Positions 10,955-19,054 of a stretch of 64,000 nucleotides of DNA are shown piece after piece. Source of the DNA: Streptomyces sp. ML-6 (GTDB lineage: Bacteria; Actinomycetota; Actinomycetes; Streptomycetales; Streptomycetaceae); assembly GCF_030116705.1 (NCBI RefSeq), contig NZ_JAOTIK010000001.1:3006001-3070000 (forward strand). The letters are read 5' to 3'. The stretch's first letter is position 1; each line of letters starts with the position of its first letter. The position numbers and the translations under genes were made by a program. Below the pieces are notes generated by a model. That model ran no database searches, was not told the origin of the DNA, and worked only from the letters and a program-made list of their open reading frames with translations.

Positions 10955-11865
10955 GCGGCACCCCCGGTGCTGCCCGTGGCGGCGTCGGGCTCAGGAACGT
11001 CGGCGGCCGGCTTGTGCTCGGCGATGGCCGCGAATTCCTCGATCGTCAGTGCCTCGCCGCGGGCCTGCGGCGAGATCCCGGCCGCGACCAGCGCGGCCTC
11101 GGCGGCCGGGGCGGAGCCCGCCCAGCCGGACAGGGCCGCCCGCAGCGTCTTGCGGCGCTGGGCGAAGGCCGCGTCGACCACCGCGAAGACCTCGGCCCGG
11201 CTCGCGCTCGTCGTGACCGGTTCGGTGCGGCGGACCAGCGAGACCAGTCCGGAGTCGACGTTCGGGGCGGGCCAGAAGACGTTGCGCCCGATGGCCCCGG
11301 CCCGCTTGACCTCCGCGTACCAGTTGGCCTTCACCGACGGCACGCCGTAGACCTTGTTGCCCGGCCGGGCGGCCAGCCGGTCGGCCACCTCGGCCTGGAC
11401 CATGACCAGGGTGCGTTCGATGGACGGGAAGCGCTCCAGCATCGTCAGCAGGACCGGCACGGCGACGTTGTACGGGAGGTTGGCGACCAGCGCGGTCGGC
11501 GCCGGGCCCGGCAGCTCCCGGACCAGCATCGCGTCGGAGTGCACCAGGGCGAAGCGGTCGGCGCGCTCCGGCATCCGGGCGGCGACGGTGGCCGGCAGCG
11601 CCGCCGCCAGCACGTCGTCGATCTCGACGGCGACGACCCGGTCCGCCGCCTCCAGCAGCGCCAGGGTCAGCGAGCCGAGCCCCGGACCGACCTCGACGAC
11701 GACGTCCTCCGGGCGGACCTCCGCCGTGCGGACGATCCGGCGGACCGTGTTGGCATCGATGACGAAGTTCTGGCCGCGCTGCTTGGTCGGGCGCACGCCC
11801 AGCTTCGCGGCCAGCTCGCGGATGTCTGCGGGGCCCAGGAGGGCGTCGGGCTCAGTGGTGCTCAC
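10951..11865 (-). CDS. rsmA: 16S rRNA (adenine1518/1519-N6) dimethyltransferase
   Basis: A 304-residue KsgA/RsmA methyltransferase. Near the N-terminus [21 protein letters not shown] is the family's characteristic start; the SAM-binding motif [17 protein letters not shown] follows and the catalytic NLPYN motif is at about residue 125. It dimethylates two adjacent adenines in helix 45 of 16S rRNA late in 30S assembly. The C-terminus carries a short acidic, low-complexity extension ([18 protein letters not shown]). It is the first gene of the rsmA-ispE pair. Confidence 0.95.
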   Translation of the reverse strand: MSTTEPDALLGPADIRELAAKLGVRPTKQRGQNFVIDANTVRRIVRTAEVRPEDVVVEVGPGLGSLTLALLEAADRVVAVEIDDVLAAALPATVAARMPERADRFALVHSDAMLVRELPGPAPTALVANLPYNVAVPVLLTMLERFPSIERTLVMVQAEVADRLAARPGNKVYGVPSVKANWYAEVKRAGAIGRNVFWPAPNVDSGLVSLVRRTEPVTTSASRAEVFAVVDAAFAQRRKTLRAALSGWAGSAPAAEAALVAAGISPQARGEALTIEEFAAIAEHKPAADVPEPDAATGSTGGAA

Positions 11866-11901
11866 TTTTCAAGCTTAAGGGGCTCAAGTTCTGAGCCCGC
11901 C

Positions 11902-11994
11902 CCCCTCAGTAGTCGAAGGCCTCCTCAGCGGTCGAAGGCTCCTCAGTGTTTGAAGGCCCTCTCAGTAGTCGAATGCCTCCTCAGTAGTCGAAGG
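11902..11994. repeat. Five tandem degenerate copies of the 3' end of tatD
   Basis: Units of 18-19 bp resembling CTCCTCAGTAGTCGAAGG lie at 11902-11920, 11921-11938, 11939-11956, 11957-11975 and 11976-11994. The last unit contains the stop and final codons (AFDY-stop) of the tatD gene, read on the minus strand. The four copies beyond the stop are therefore tandem duplications of the gene's own 3' end, with a few substitutions (for example GCGG, TGTT). Confidence 0.8.
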
Positions 11995-12847
11995 CTCGCG
12001 CGGTGTTGTCGGCGATCGCCGCCGCCAGGGTGTCCTCGTCCAGGCCCTTCACCTCGGCCATGGCCCGCAGCGTGACGGGGATGAGGTAGGGCGCGTTGGG
12101 CCGTCCCCGGTACGGGGCGGGGGTCAGGAACGGGGCGTCCGTCTCGACCAGCACCAGCTCCGTCGGCGCGACGGCCAGGGCGTCCCGCAGCGGCTGGGCG
12201 TTCTTGAAGGTGACGTTGCCCGCGAAGGACATGAAGTACCCGGCGTCCGCGCAGATCCGGGCCATGTCGGCGTCGCCGGAGTAGCAGTGGAAGACGGTCC
12301 GCTCGGGGGCGCCCGCGTCGGCGAGGACGCGCAGCACGTCCGCGTGGGCCTCGCGGTCGTGGATGACCAGCGCCTTGCCGTGCCGCTTGGCGATCTCGAT
12401 GTGGGCCCGGAAGGACTCCTCCTGGGCGGCCATGCCCTCGGGGCCGGTGCGGAAGTGGTCGAGTCCGGTCTCGCCGACGCCGCGCACGTGGTCGAGAGCA
12501 GCCAGCGCGTCGATCTCCGCCAGCGCCTCGTGCAGCGCGGCCGTCCCGCCGGCCTCGCGCACGCCCTGGCGCGACCGGCCGTCCGGGTCGCCGTGCACGA
12601 TGCGCGGCGCCTCGTTGGGGTGGAGGGCGACGGCGGCGTACACGGAGGCGTGCGCGGCGGCGGTCTCGGCGGCCCAGCGCGACCCGGCCACGTCGCAGCC
12701 CACCTGGATCACGGTGGTGACGTTCACCGCGGTGGCCCTGGCCAGGCCCTCCTCGACGGTGCCGTCCTGCATGTCCAGGTGGGTGTGCGAATCGGCGACC
12801 GGCACCCGGAGGGGTTCGGGCAGCGGCGGGGCTTCGGTACGGCTCAT
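11981..12847 (-). CDS. tatD: TatD-family metal-dependent DNase/hydrolase
   Basis: A 288-residue TIM-barrel hydrolase. Metal ligands can be followed through the sequence: DSHTHLD (residues about 20-26), GETGLDHFR, LVIHDREAHAD, VFHCYSGD and ETDAPFL, ending AFDY. TatD proteins are 3'-5' exodeoxyribonucleases and related metal-dependent hydrolases of the cytoplasm. The start ATG at 12847 leads MSRTEAPPLPEPLRVPVADSHTHLD; a longer upstream frame lacks homology. The gene sits just upstream of rsmA-ispE on the same strand, a conserved actinobacterial order. Its 3' end is tandemly repeated beyond the stop. Confidence 0.92.
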   Translation of the reverse strand: MSRTEAPPLPEPLRVPVADSHTHLDMQDGTVEEGLARATAVNVTTVIQVGCDVAGSRWAAETAAAHASVYAAVALHPNEAPRIVHGDPDGRSRQGVREAGGTAALHEALAEIDALAALDHVRGVGETGLDHFRTGPEGMAAQEESFRAHIEIAKRHGKALVIHDREAHADVLRVLADAGAPERTVFHCYSGDADMARICADAGYFMSFAGNVTFKNAQPLRDALAVAPTELVLVETDAPFLTPAPYRGRPNAPYLIPVTLRAMAEVKGLDEDTLAAAIADNTARAFDY

Positions 12848-12903
12848 GCCGACGATCGTACGAGGACCGCGCCGGGGCCCACGCCAGGACCCGTGCCCGT
12901 ACG

Positions 12904-12986
12904 AGAACCCACGACTGCCCGGGAGCCCACGACTGCACAGGAGCCCACGACCGTACGTCCGAAGCCCCTGTACGTCCGAAGCCCCC
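12904..12986. repeat. Tandem short repeats between the zinc-ribbon gene and tatD
   Basis: Three copies of an AGCCCACGACTGC-like unit (about 12905-12951, period about 18) are followed by two exact copies of TACGTCCGAAGCCCC at 12954-12968 and 12971-12985. No gene fits here. The block is in the tatD upstream/13007-gene downstream gap and resembles other slippage-type repeats in this window. Confidence 0.6.
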
Positions 12987-13006
12987 GGTCGTCCGCCGCC
13001 GCCCGT

Positions 13007-13447
13007 TTACTTGCGGTGGTGGAAGGGGTGCAGCAGGTCGGACAGGTGCCGGTGGCGCCCCGGGTCCGAGGGCGCGGCGGTGGCGGCCGAGGCCTGCCGG
13101 GCGTCGGCGTCGGCTTTGGCCTCGGTGTCGGCTTCGTTCTGGCCGGACGTGGTCGCGGGTGCCGGCGGGGCCGCCGACCGGGACGGCTGGGGGTTGTGGA
13201 GCAGCTGCTGGACGGTCGAGACCCGCCCCGCCCGCATGATCCGGACCACGTGGCCGCCGCAGTTCATGCAGGTGGGCCTGGAGAGGGGCGAGGGCACCCG
13301 CTCCCCGTCCGCCTTGTATATGACGAAGTCGTTGTTGGAACCGTCGAGGTGGTGCTCTATCTCATAGGCCTGCTCCCACCCGTACCCGCACCTCATGCAG
13401 GCGAAGGCGTACGCCTCGTGCGCGGTGGTCACTGCGGTCTCGCTCAT
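13007..13447 (-). CDS. Conserved hypothetical protein with two CxxC pairs
   Basis: A 146-residue protein. The N-terminal half holds CMRCGYGWEQAYEIEHHLDG and, about 40 residues later, PTCMNCGGHVVRIMR, two CxxC pairs that could bind one zinc ion. The C-terminal half is Ala/Pro/Gln-rich and low-complexity, ending in a His-rich stretch (GRHRHLSDLLHPFHHRK). I do not recognise a named family. The start ATG at 13447 has GGAGCAGGGC just upstream, and a perfect palindrome lies immediately before that, suggesting regulation. It is expressed in the same direction as rsmI but separated from it by 160 bases. Confidence 0.75.
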   Translation of the reverse strand: MSETAVTTAHEAYAFACMRCGYGWEQAYEIEHHLDGSNNDFVIYKADGERVPSPLSRPTCMNCGGHVVRIMRAGRVSTVQQLLHNPQPSRSAAPPAPATTSGQNEADTEAKADADARQASAATAAPSDPGRHRHLSDLLHPFHHRK

Positions 13448-13456
13448 GCCCTGCTC

Positions 13457-13475
13457 CTTTGTCCGCCGGACAAAG
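13457..13475 (-). promoter_or_regulatory. Palindrome before the zinc-ribbon gene
   Basis: CTTTGTCCG-C-CGGACAAAG is a perfect inverted repeat with 9-bp arms and a 1-base centre, ending 10 bases upstream of the ATG at 13447 and overlapping the expected ribosome-site region. It could be an operator or an RNA hairpin that affects translation. Confidence 0.5.
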
Positions 13476-13607
13476 CACTCCGGAGAATGCGTCCCTGACC
13501 CAGTGGACGCCTTTACCGGCGGGAGCGCATCGGTCCCTGTCGAGTGTTGGAGCGGTTTTGGTCTTCTCGTGGCGAAAAGGGTCCGCGCGCGGCTCTCGCT
13601 TTGCTTT

Positions 13608-14495
13608 TCACGATAGTCCCTTGGCCTCTTCGGGGCCGGTCCGAGCCGCGTTCTTTGCCGCGACGACGGCGTCGAACACCTCGCGCTTGGGGAGCCCCGC
13701 CTCGGCGGCGACGGCGGCGATGGCCTCCTTGCGCCGCTCCCCCGCCTCCTCGCGCACCCGCACCCGGCGCACCAGCTCCGTCGCGTCCAGTTCCCCGGGG
13801 CCGGTGTCGGCCGCGCCCTCGACGACGACGGTGATCTCGCCGCGCACCCCGTCGGCCGCCCAGGCCGCCAGTTCGCCCAGCGGGCCGCGCTTGACCTCCT
13901 CGTACGTCTTGGTCAGTTCCCGGCACACGGCCGCCCGCCGGTCGGCACCGAGGACTTCGGCCATCGCGGCGAGGGTGTCGCCGATCCGGTGCGGGGACTC
14001 GAAGAAGACCATCGTGCGGCGTTCCGCGGCGACCTCGCGCAGCCTGCCGAGCCGCTCGCCCGCCTTGCGGGGCAGGAAGCCCTCGAAGCAGAACCGGTCG
14101 ACGGGCAGTGCGGAGAGGGCGAGCGCGGTGAGCACGGCGGAGGGGCCGGGGACCGCGGTGACCCTGATGTCCTTCTCCACCGCGGCGGCCACCAGCCGGT
14201 AGCCGGGGTCGGAGACGGACGGCATCCCGGCGTCCGTGACCAGCAGCACCCGGGCCCCGCCGGTCAGCGCCTCGACGAGCTCCGGCGTGCGGGCCGCCTC
14301 GTTGCCCTCGAAGTAGGAGACGACCCGGCCCGTGGTGTGGACGCCGAGCGCCTGGGTGAGGCGGCGCAGCCTGCGGGTGTCCTCGGCCGCGACGACGTCC
14401 GCCGTCTCCAGTTCGGCGGCGAGCCGCGGCGGGGCGTCCGCCACGTCACCGATGGGGGTTCCTGCCAGTACCAGCGTTCCAGTCGTTCCAGTCAC
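13608..14495 (-). CDS. rsmI: 16S rRNA (cytidine1402-2'-O)-methyltransferase
   Basis: A tetrapyrrole-methylase-fold protein of about 295 residues. The N-terminus GTLVLAGTPIGDVADAPPRLA, the segment VVAAEDTRRLRRL, LLVTDAGMPSVSDPGYRLV and FFESPHRIGDTL are all RsmI signatures. It 2'-O-methylates C1402 of 16S rRNA with SAM, at the P site. I chose the GTG at 14495 because GGGAGG at 14505-14510 lies eight or nine bases upstream; the ATG at 14504 directly abuts that site and is too close. The protein mannosyltransferase gene runs divergently, as is common in actinomycetes. Confidence 0.93.
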   Translation of the reverse strand: MTGTTGTLVLAGTPIGDVADAPPRLAAELETADVVAAEDTRRLRRLTQALGVHTTGRVVSYFEGNEAARTPELVEALTGGARVLLVTDAGMPSVSDPGYRLVAAAVEKDIRVTAVPGPSAVLTALALSALPVDRFCFEGFLPRKAGERLGRLREVAAERRTMVFFESPHRIGDTLAAMAEVLGADRRAAVCRELTKTYEEVKRGPLGELAAWAADGVRGEITVVVEGAADTGPGELDATELVRRVRVREEAGERRKEAIAAVAAEAGLPKREVFDAVVAAKNAARTGPEEAKGLS

Positions 14496-14557
14496 AGGAA
14501 TCATCCTCCCAGCCCGGGTGCCAGCGCTCGCACGGGCGCGTTCCCTACGATGGCGCG

Positions 14558-16462
14558 GTGACGAGTACTGCGCCCGAAGCCCGGCCGGGCCAAGACGCCG
14601 GGGAACCGCACGGCGAAGAGTCGGCATCCTGGCAGCAGCGGCTGCGCCGCTTCGGTCATTCGCCCCGGCCCGGCATCGGGCTGCGCGAACGGCTTGTTCC
14701 GCCGTACACCCGGCCCGGCGCCCAGCTGTGGGCGGTGCTCGGGGTCTCCCCACCGATGGCCGAGCGCCTGGTGCGGTGGTCGGCCTGGGGCGGACCGCTG
14801 CTGGTGGCGCTGGTCGCCGGGGTGCTGCGGTTCTGGAACCTGGGCAGCCCGCACGCGCTGATATTCGACGAGACGTACTACGCGAAGGACTCCTGGGCGC
14901 TGGTCAACCAGGGGTACGAGGGCGACTGGCCCAAGGACATCGACAAGCTGATCCTGGAAGACCCGTCGAAGGTGGAGATCCCGGTCGATCCGGGTTACGT
15001 GGTCCACCCGCCGGTCGGCAAGTGGATCATCGGTTTCGGTGAACAGCTCTTCGGCTTCACGCCGTTCGGCTGGCGGTTCATGGTGGCGGTGCTCGGCACG
15101 CTGTCGGTGCTGATGCTGTGCCGGATCGGCCGACGGCTGTTCCGTTCGACGTTCCTGGGCTGCCTGGCGGGCACGCTGCTCGCCGTGGACGGCCTGCACT
15201 TCGTGATGAGCCGCACCGCGCTGCTCGACCTGGTGCTGATGTTCTTCGTGCTGGCGGCGTTCGGTGCGCTGCTGATCGACCGCGACTGGGCGCGGCGCCG
15301 GCTGGCCGCCGCGCTGCCGGTCGACGAGGAGGGGGTGCTGCGTCCCGACGTGGAGGTCGCGGAGGGGCTGCGGCTCGGGCTGCGCCCGTGGCGGATCGTC
15401 GCCGGGCTGATGCTGGGGCTGGCCTTCGCCACCAAGTGGAACGGCCTGTACGTGCTGGCCGCCTTCGGTCTGATGACGGTGCTGTGGGACGTGGGCGCGC
15501 GGCGGACGGCGGGCGCTATCCGGCCGTACACGGCGGTGCTGAAGCGGGACCTGCTGCCGGCCTTCGTCTCGACGGTGCCGGTCGCGATCCTGACGTACGT
15601 CGTCTCCTGGACCGGGTGGATCGTCACCGGCAAGGGCTACTACCGGAACTGGGCGGCGACGGACGGGCAGGGCGGCAACTGGACGTGGCTGCCGGACTGG
15701 CTGCGCAGCCTGTGGCACTACGAGTACCAGGTCTACGAGTTCCACGTGAACCTGACGTCCGGCCACACCTACCAGTCCAACCCCTGGAGCTGGATCGTGC
15801 TCGGCCGGCCCGTCTCGTACTTCTGGGAGGAGCAGCCGGGCTGCACGACGTCGGGCAGCGGCAAGTGCGCCCGCGAGGTGCTGGCCATCGGGACGCCGCT
15901 GCTGTGGTGGGCGGCGTGCTTCGCCCTGGCGTACGTGCTGTGGCGGTGGTTCTTCCGCCGCGACTGGCGGGCGGGCGCGATCGTCTGCGGTGTGGCGGCG
16001 GGCTGGCTGCCCTGGTTCTTCTACCAGGAGCGGACGATCTTCCTGTTCTACGCGGTCGTGTTCGTGCCGTTCCTGTGTCTGGCGGTGACGATGATGATCG
16101 GCGCGATGCTGGGGCCGGGGGCGAGAGCGGTGCCCGGCCTGACGGGAACCGGCCCGGTGGGAGCCGGCCCGGTGGGAGCCGGCCCGGCGGGAACCGGGGC
16201 GGCGAGAACCGGTCCGGTGGAGGCCGTCCCGACGGGAACCGGTCCGGCGGGAATCGGCCCGGTGGAGGCTCTCCCGGTGGAGGCCGTCCCGGTGGGCGAC
16301 GACCCGGCGTTGGAACGCCGGCGGACGCTGGGCGCGATCGGGGCGGGCGTCCTGGTGCTGCTGATCATCTGGAACTTCATCTATTTTTGGCCGATTTACA
16401 CGGGCTCGCCGATCCCCGACGGCTCGTGGCGCGACCGGATGTGGCTGGACACCTGGATCTAG
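14558..16462 (+). CDS. pmt: Polyprenyl-phosphate-mannose--protein mannosyltransferase (Pmt)
   Basis: A 634-residue GT39 integral membrane protein with about ten hydrophobic helices. After a hydrophilic N-terminus of about 80 residues, the first lumenal loop carries FDETYYAKDSWALVNQGYE, the Asp-Glu motif of the family. It transfers mannose from polyprenyl phosphate to Ser/Thr of secreted proteins, on the outer face of the membrane. The start is a GTG at 14558. Residues about 527-582 are an unusual Gly/Pro/Val repeat insertion (GTGPVGAGPVGAG and relatives) placed just before the last membrane helix. The gene is divergent from rsmI and convergent with the GlxA-type gene. Confidence 0.93.
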   Translation: MTSTAPEARPGQDAGEPHGEESASWQQRLRRFGHSPRPGIGLRERLVPPYTRPGAQLWAVLGVSPPMAERLVRWSAWGGPLLVALVAGVLRFWNLGSPHALIFDETYYAKDSWALVNQGYEGDWPKDIDKLILEDPSKVEIPVDPGYVVHPPVGKWIIGFGEQLFGFTPFGWRFMVAVLGTLSVLMLCRIGRRLFRSTFLGCLAGTLLAVDGLHFVMSRTALLDLVLMFFVLAAFGALLIDRDWARRRLAAALPVDEEGVLRPDVEVAEGLRLGLRPWRIVAGLMLGLAFATKWNGLYVLAAFGLMTVLWDVGARRTAGAIRPYTAVLKRDLLPAFVSTVPVAILTYVVSWTGWIVTGKGYYRNWAATDGQGGNWTWLPDWLRSLWHYEYQVYEFHVNLTSGHTYQSNPWSWIVLGRPVSYFWEEQPGCTTSGSGKCAREVLAIGTPLLWWAACFALAYVLWRWFFRRDWRAGAIVCGVAAGWLPWFFYQERTIFLFYAVVFVPFLCLAVTMMIGAMLGPGARAVPGLTGTGPVGAGPVGAGPAGTGAARTGPVEAVPTGTGPAGIGPVEALPVEAVPVGDDPALERRRTLGAIGAGVLVLLIIWNFIYFWPIYTGSPIPDGSWRDRMWLDTWI

Positions 16463-16481
16463 GACCCTCCGTCGGTCCAGG

Positions 16482-16500
16482 ACCCTCCGTCCGGGAGGGT
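16482..16500. terminator. Hairpin between convergent pmt and GlxA-type genes
   Basis: ACCCTCC / GGAGGGT arms at 16482-16488 and 16494-16500 with a 5-base loop sit between the two convergent stop codons (16462 and 16501) and could serve both strands. The preceding 20 bases contain a direct repeat of AGGACCCTCCGTC (16461 and 16479 onward). Confidence 0.6.
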
Positions 16501-17454
16501 TCAGCCCGGCGTACCGGCGCCCCGGAAGGTGCGCCGGTACGCGAGCGGGGAGACGCCGATCGCGGCGTGCAGGTGCTCGCGCAGCGAGGTGCCGGTGGCA
16601 AAGCCGACCTGTCCGGCGATGTCGTCGACGGCGAGGTCGGTGGTCTCCAGGAGGTGCTGGGCCCGGGAGACGCGCTGCTGGATCAGCCAGCGGCCGGGGC
16701 TCGTGCCGACCTCGTCGTGGAACCGGCGCGCGAAGGTGCGCAGGCTCATCCGGGCGTGCCCCGCCAGCTCCGTCAGCGTCAGGGGCTCGTGCAGGTTCTC
16801 CAGCGCCCACTGGCGGGTGGCCGAGGTGCCGTTCGCGGACGCCGGGGGCACCGGGTGCTCGATGTACTGGGCCTGGCCGCCGTCCCGCCACGGCGGCACG
16901 ACGCAGGCCCGGGCCACGTGGTTGGCGACGGCGGTGCCGTGGTCCCGCCGCACGAGGTGCAGGCAGACGTCGACGCCGGAGGCGGCACCGGCCGAGGTCA
17001 GCACGTCCCCGTCGTCCACGAACAGCACGTCCGGGTCCAGCGCCACCCGCGGGTACCAGGACCGGAAGACGTCGGCGACGGCCCAGTGGGTGGTGGCGGG
17101 TCGGCCGTCGAGCAGCCCCGCGGCCGCCAGTACGAAGGCGCCCGTGCAGATCGACACGATCCGCGCTCCGGGCCGTACCGCCGCGAGCGCCTCGGCCGCT
17201 CCCGGCGGCAGCTCGCGCGAGAGCCGGGAGATGTCGAAGGGCGGCAGCAGCACCGTGTCCGCCGTCGCGAGCACCTCGGGCCCGTGCCCCACCGTGACCG
17301 AGAAGTCCGCGTTCGTGGCGACGGGGCCGCCGTCGACGGAACAGGTCAGTACCTCGTAACGGTCCAGGAGCGCACCGAAGACCCGGCTCGGGATGCCGAG
17401 CTCGAAGGGGTACGCCCCGTCCAGCGCGAGGACGACGACACGATGGACAGCCAT
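16501..17454 (-). CDS. GlxA-type AraC-family regulator with DJ-1/PfpI-like domain
   Basis: A 317-residue regulator. Residues 1-180 are a class I amidotransferase/DJ-1-like sensor domain (VVVLALDGAYPFELGIPSRVFG, then IVSICTGAFVLAAAGLLDGRPATTHW), with a Cys in the nucleophile-elbow position. The last 100 residues are an AraC DNA-binding domain (LTLTELAGHARMSLRTFARRF, GFATGTSLREHL). The ATG at 17454 is preferred to 17484 because the longer form would place a perfect palindrome across the start codon. It diverges from the oxidoreductase gene at 17526, which it probably controls. Confidence 0.9.
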   Translation of the reverse strand: MAVHRVVVLALDGAYPFELGIPSRVFGALLDRYEVLTCSVDGGPVATNADFSVTVGHGPEVLATADTVLLPPFDISRLSRELPPGAAEALAAVRPGARIVSICTGAFVLAAAGLLDGRPATTHWAVADVFRSWYPRVALDPDVLFVDDGDVLTSAGAASGVDVCLHLVRRDHGTAVANHVARACVVPPWRDGGQAQYIEHPVPPASANGTSATRQWALENLHEPLTLTELAGHARMSLRTFARRFHDEVGTSPGRWLIQQRVSRAQHLLETTDLAVDDIAGQVGFATGTSLREHLHAAIGVSPLAYRRTFRGAGTPG

Positions 17455-17473
17455 GGCACGATCCCGTCGGAAG

Positions 17474-17489
17474 ATGGCATTCATGCCAT
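17474..17489. promoter_or_regulatory. Candidate operator between the GlxA-type regulator and the oxidoreductase gene
   Basis: ATGGCAT-TC-ATGCCAT is a perfect 7+2+7 inverted repeat, 20 bases upstream of the regulator's preferred start and 37 bases upstream of the divergent oxidoreductase. It is well placed to let one regulator control both genes. Confidence 0.6.
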
Positions 17490-17525
17490 GGTACGGCCCC
17501 GGGGTCCGGGGCGAGGCTGGAGCAC

Positions 17526-18476
17526 ATGACGAACCCCACCACCATGCGCGCCATCGGCCAGGACACCCACGGCACCCCCGAGGTGCTGAAGGAGGTCGTG
17601 CTGCCGCGGCCCGTGCCCGGCCCGGGGCAGGTCCTGGTCGCCGTGCGCGCCGCCGGGATGAACCCGACCGACTGGAAGCACCGCGCCGCCGGCCTCTTCC
17701 TGAACCGCCTGCCGCTCGTCCTCGGCTGGGACGTGTCCGGCGTCGTCGAGGCCGTCGGCTTCGGCGTCACCCTGTTCGAGCCGGGCGACGAGGTCTTCGG
17801 GATGCTGCCCTACCCGCACGGCGTCGGCTCCCACGCGGAGTACGTGACGGGCCCCGCCCGCGCCTTCGCGCACAAGCCCGCCGGCCTCGACCACGTCCGG
17901 GCCGCCGCCCTGCCGCTCGCCGCCCTCACCGCCCACCAGGCACTCGTCGACACCGCCGCGCTACGGGCCGGGCAGCACGTCCTGGTCCACGCGGCGGCCG
18001 GCGGGGTCGGCCATCTCGCCGTCCAGATCGCCAAGTCCCGCGGGGCGTACGTGATCGGCACCGCCAGTGTCCCCAAGCACGACTTCGTCCGCTCCCTCGG
18101 CGCGGACGAGGTGGTCGACTACCGCACCACCGACTTCCGCGACGCCGTCCGGGAGGTCGACGTGGTGCTCGACCCCCTGTCCGGCGACACCCGTGCCCGT
18201 TCCCTCGACGTCCTGCGGCCGGGCGGCGTCCTCGTGTCGCTCCTGCCGGGAACCGATCCCGACGAGGCCGGGAAGGCCGCCGCCCGCCGGGTCCGTGTCA
18301 GGACCCTGCTCGTCGAGGCCGACCACGCCGGCATGAACGCGGTCGCCGAACTGGCCGCCGCCGGTTCCCTGCGTCCCCACGTCGAGGCCGTCTTCCCGCT
18401 CGCGGACGCGGCGAAGGCGCACGCGCTCGGCGAGACGGGCCGCACCACCGGCAAGATCGTGCTCACCGTCCCCTGA
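17526..18476 (+). CDS. NADP-dependent MDR-family oxidoreductase (quinone reductase-like)
   Basis: A 316-residue medium-chain dehydrogenase/reductase without zinc-binding cysteines. The N-terminal GroES-like domain has VRAAGMNPTDWKHRAAG and LGWDVSGVVEAVG; the Rossmann domain has HAAAGGVGHLAVQIAKSRGA with the AAGGVG nucleotide-binding motif. These features fit the zinc-independent quinone oxidoreductase group. The natural substrate cannot be read from sequence. The divergent GlxA-type regulator and the shared palindrome suggest inducible expression, perhaps by reactive carbonyls or quinones (inference). It is convergent with the Lrp gene. Confidence 0.9.
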   Translation: MTNPTTMRAIGQDTHGTPEVLKEVVLPRPVPGPGQVLVAVRAAGMNPTDWKHRAAGLFLNRLPLVLGWDVSGVVEAVGFGVTLFEPGDEVFGMLPYPHGVGSHAEYVTGPARAFAHKPAGLDHVRAAALPLAALTAHQALVDTAALRAGQHVLVHAAAGGVGHLAVQIAKSRGAYVIGTASVPKHDFVRSLGADEVVDYRTTDFRDAVREVDVVLDPLSGDTRARSLDVLRPGGVLVSLLPGTDPDEAGKAAARRVRVRTLLVEADHAGMNAVAELAAAGSLRPHVEAVFPLADAAKAHALGETGRTTGKIVLTVP

Positions 18477-18494
18477 GGGCCCGCCCCGTCCGGA

Positions 18495-18947
18495 TCAGGA
18501 GGGGTCGGCGGCGAGCGGGGAGAGCTGCCGCTCGAAGAAGGTCTCCAGGACCACCGTGGCCTGCGTCCCGCTGACCCCGTCGATGGCGTAGATCCGGCGC
18601 AGCACGTCCTGCAGTTGCTCGGTGGTCGCGGTCCTGACCTTCACCAGCACCGAGGCGCTGCCGGCGATGACGTGCGCCTCCAGGATCTCGGGGAGCGCGG
18701 CGAAGTCCTGTGCCGAATCGCCCATCCAGGACGTCGAGTCGACCATCACGTAGGCCAGCACGGCACCGCCCGCGGCGACCGGGTCCACCTCGGCCGTGGT
18801 CCGCCGGATGACGCCGCGCTCGCGCAGCTTCCGCACCCGCTCGTGGGCGGCGCCGGCGGACAGGCCGACGGCCTGCCCCAGCGCGGCGTAGGACTGGGTG
18901 GCGTCCTGCTGGAGCAGGTCCAGCAGCTCGCGGTCTATGTGATCCAC
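18495..18947 (-). CDS. Lrp/AsnC-family transcriptional regulator
   Basis: A 150-residue protein with an N-terminal winged HTH (MDHIDRELLDLLQQDATQSYAALGQAVGLSAGAAHERVRKLRERGVI) and a C-terminal RAM domain (AVLAYVMVDS, LEAHVIAGSASVLVKVRT, IDGVSGTQATVVLETFF). Family members are feast/famine regulators that bind amino acids or related effectors. It diverges from the SMP-30 gene across an AT-richer 107-base gap, which is a likely shared control region, though no clear operator stands out. Confidence 0.9.
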   Translation of the reverse strand: MDHIDRELLDLLQQDATQSYAALGQAVGLSAGAAHERVRKLRERGVIRRTTAEVDPVAAGGAVLAYVMVDSTSWMGDSAQDFAALPEILEAHVIAGSASVLVKVRTATTEQLQDVLRRIYAIDGVSGTQATVVLETFFERQLSPLAADPS

Positions 18948-19054
18948 AACTCTCCGTTCGGATTTCCCTTGCGGTGACCATATCTCATCTCACAATCTTC
19001 ACTTCGGGCCGATTTTCATTCGGCGCACGGTGCCTTTCGTGAGGAGTGGATCCT

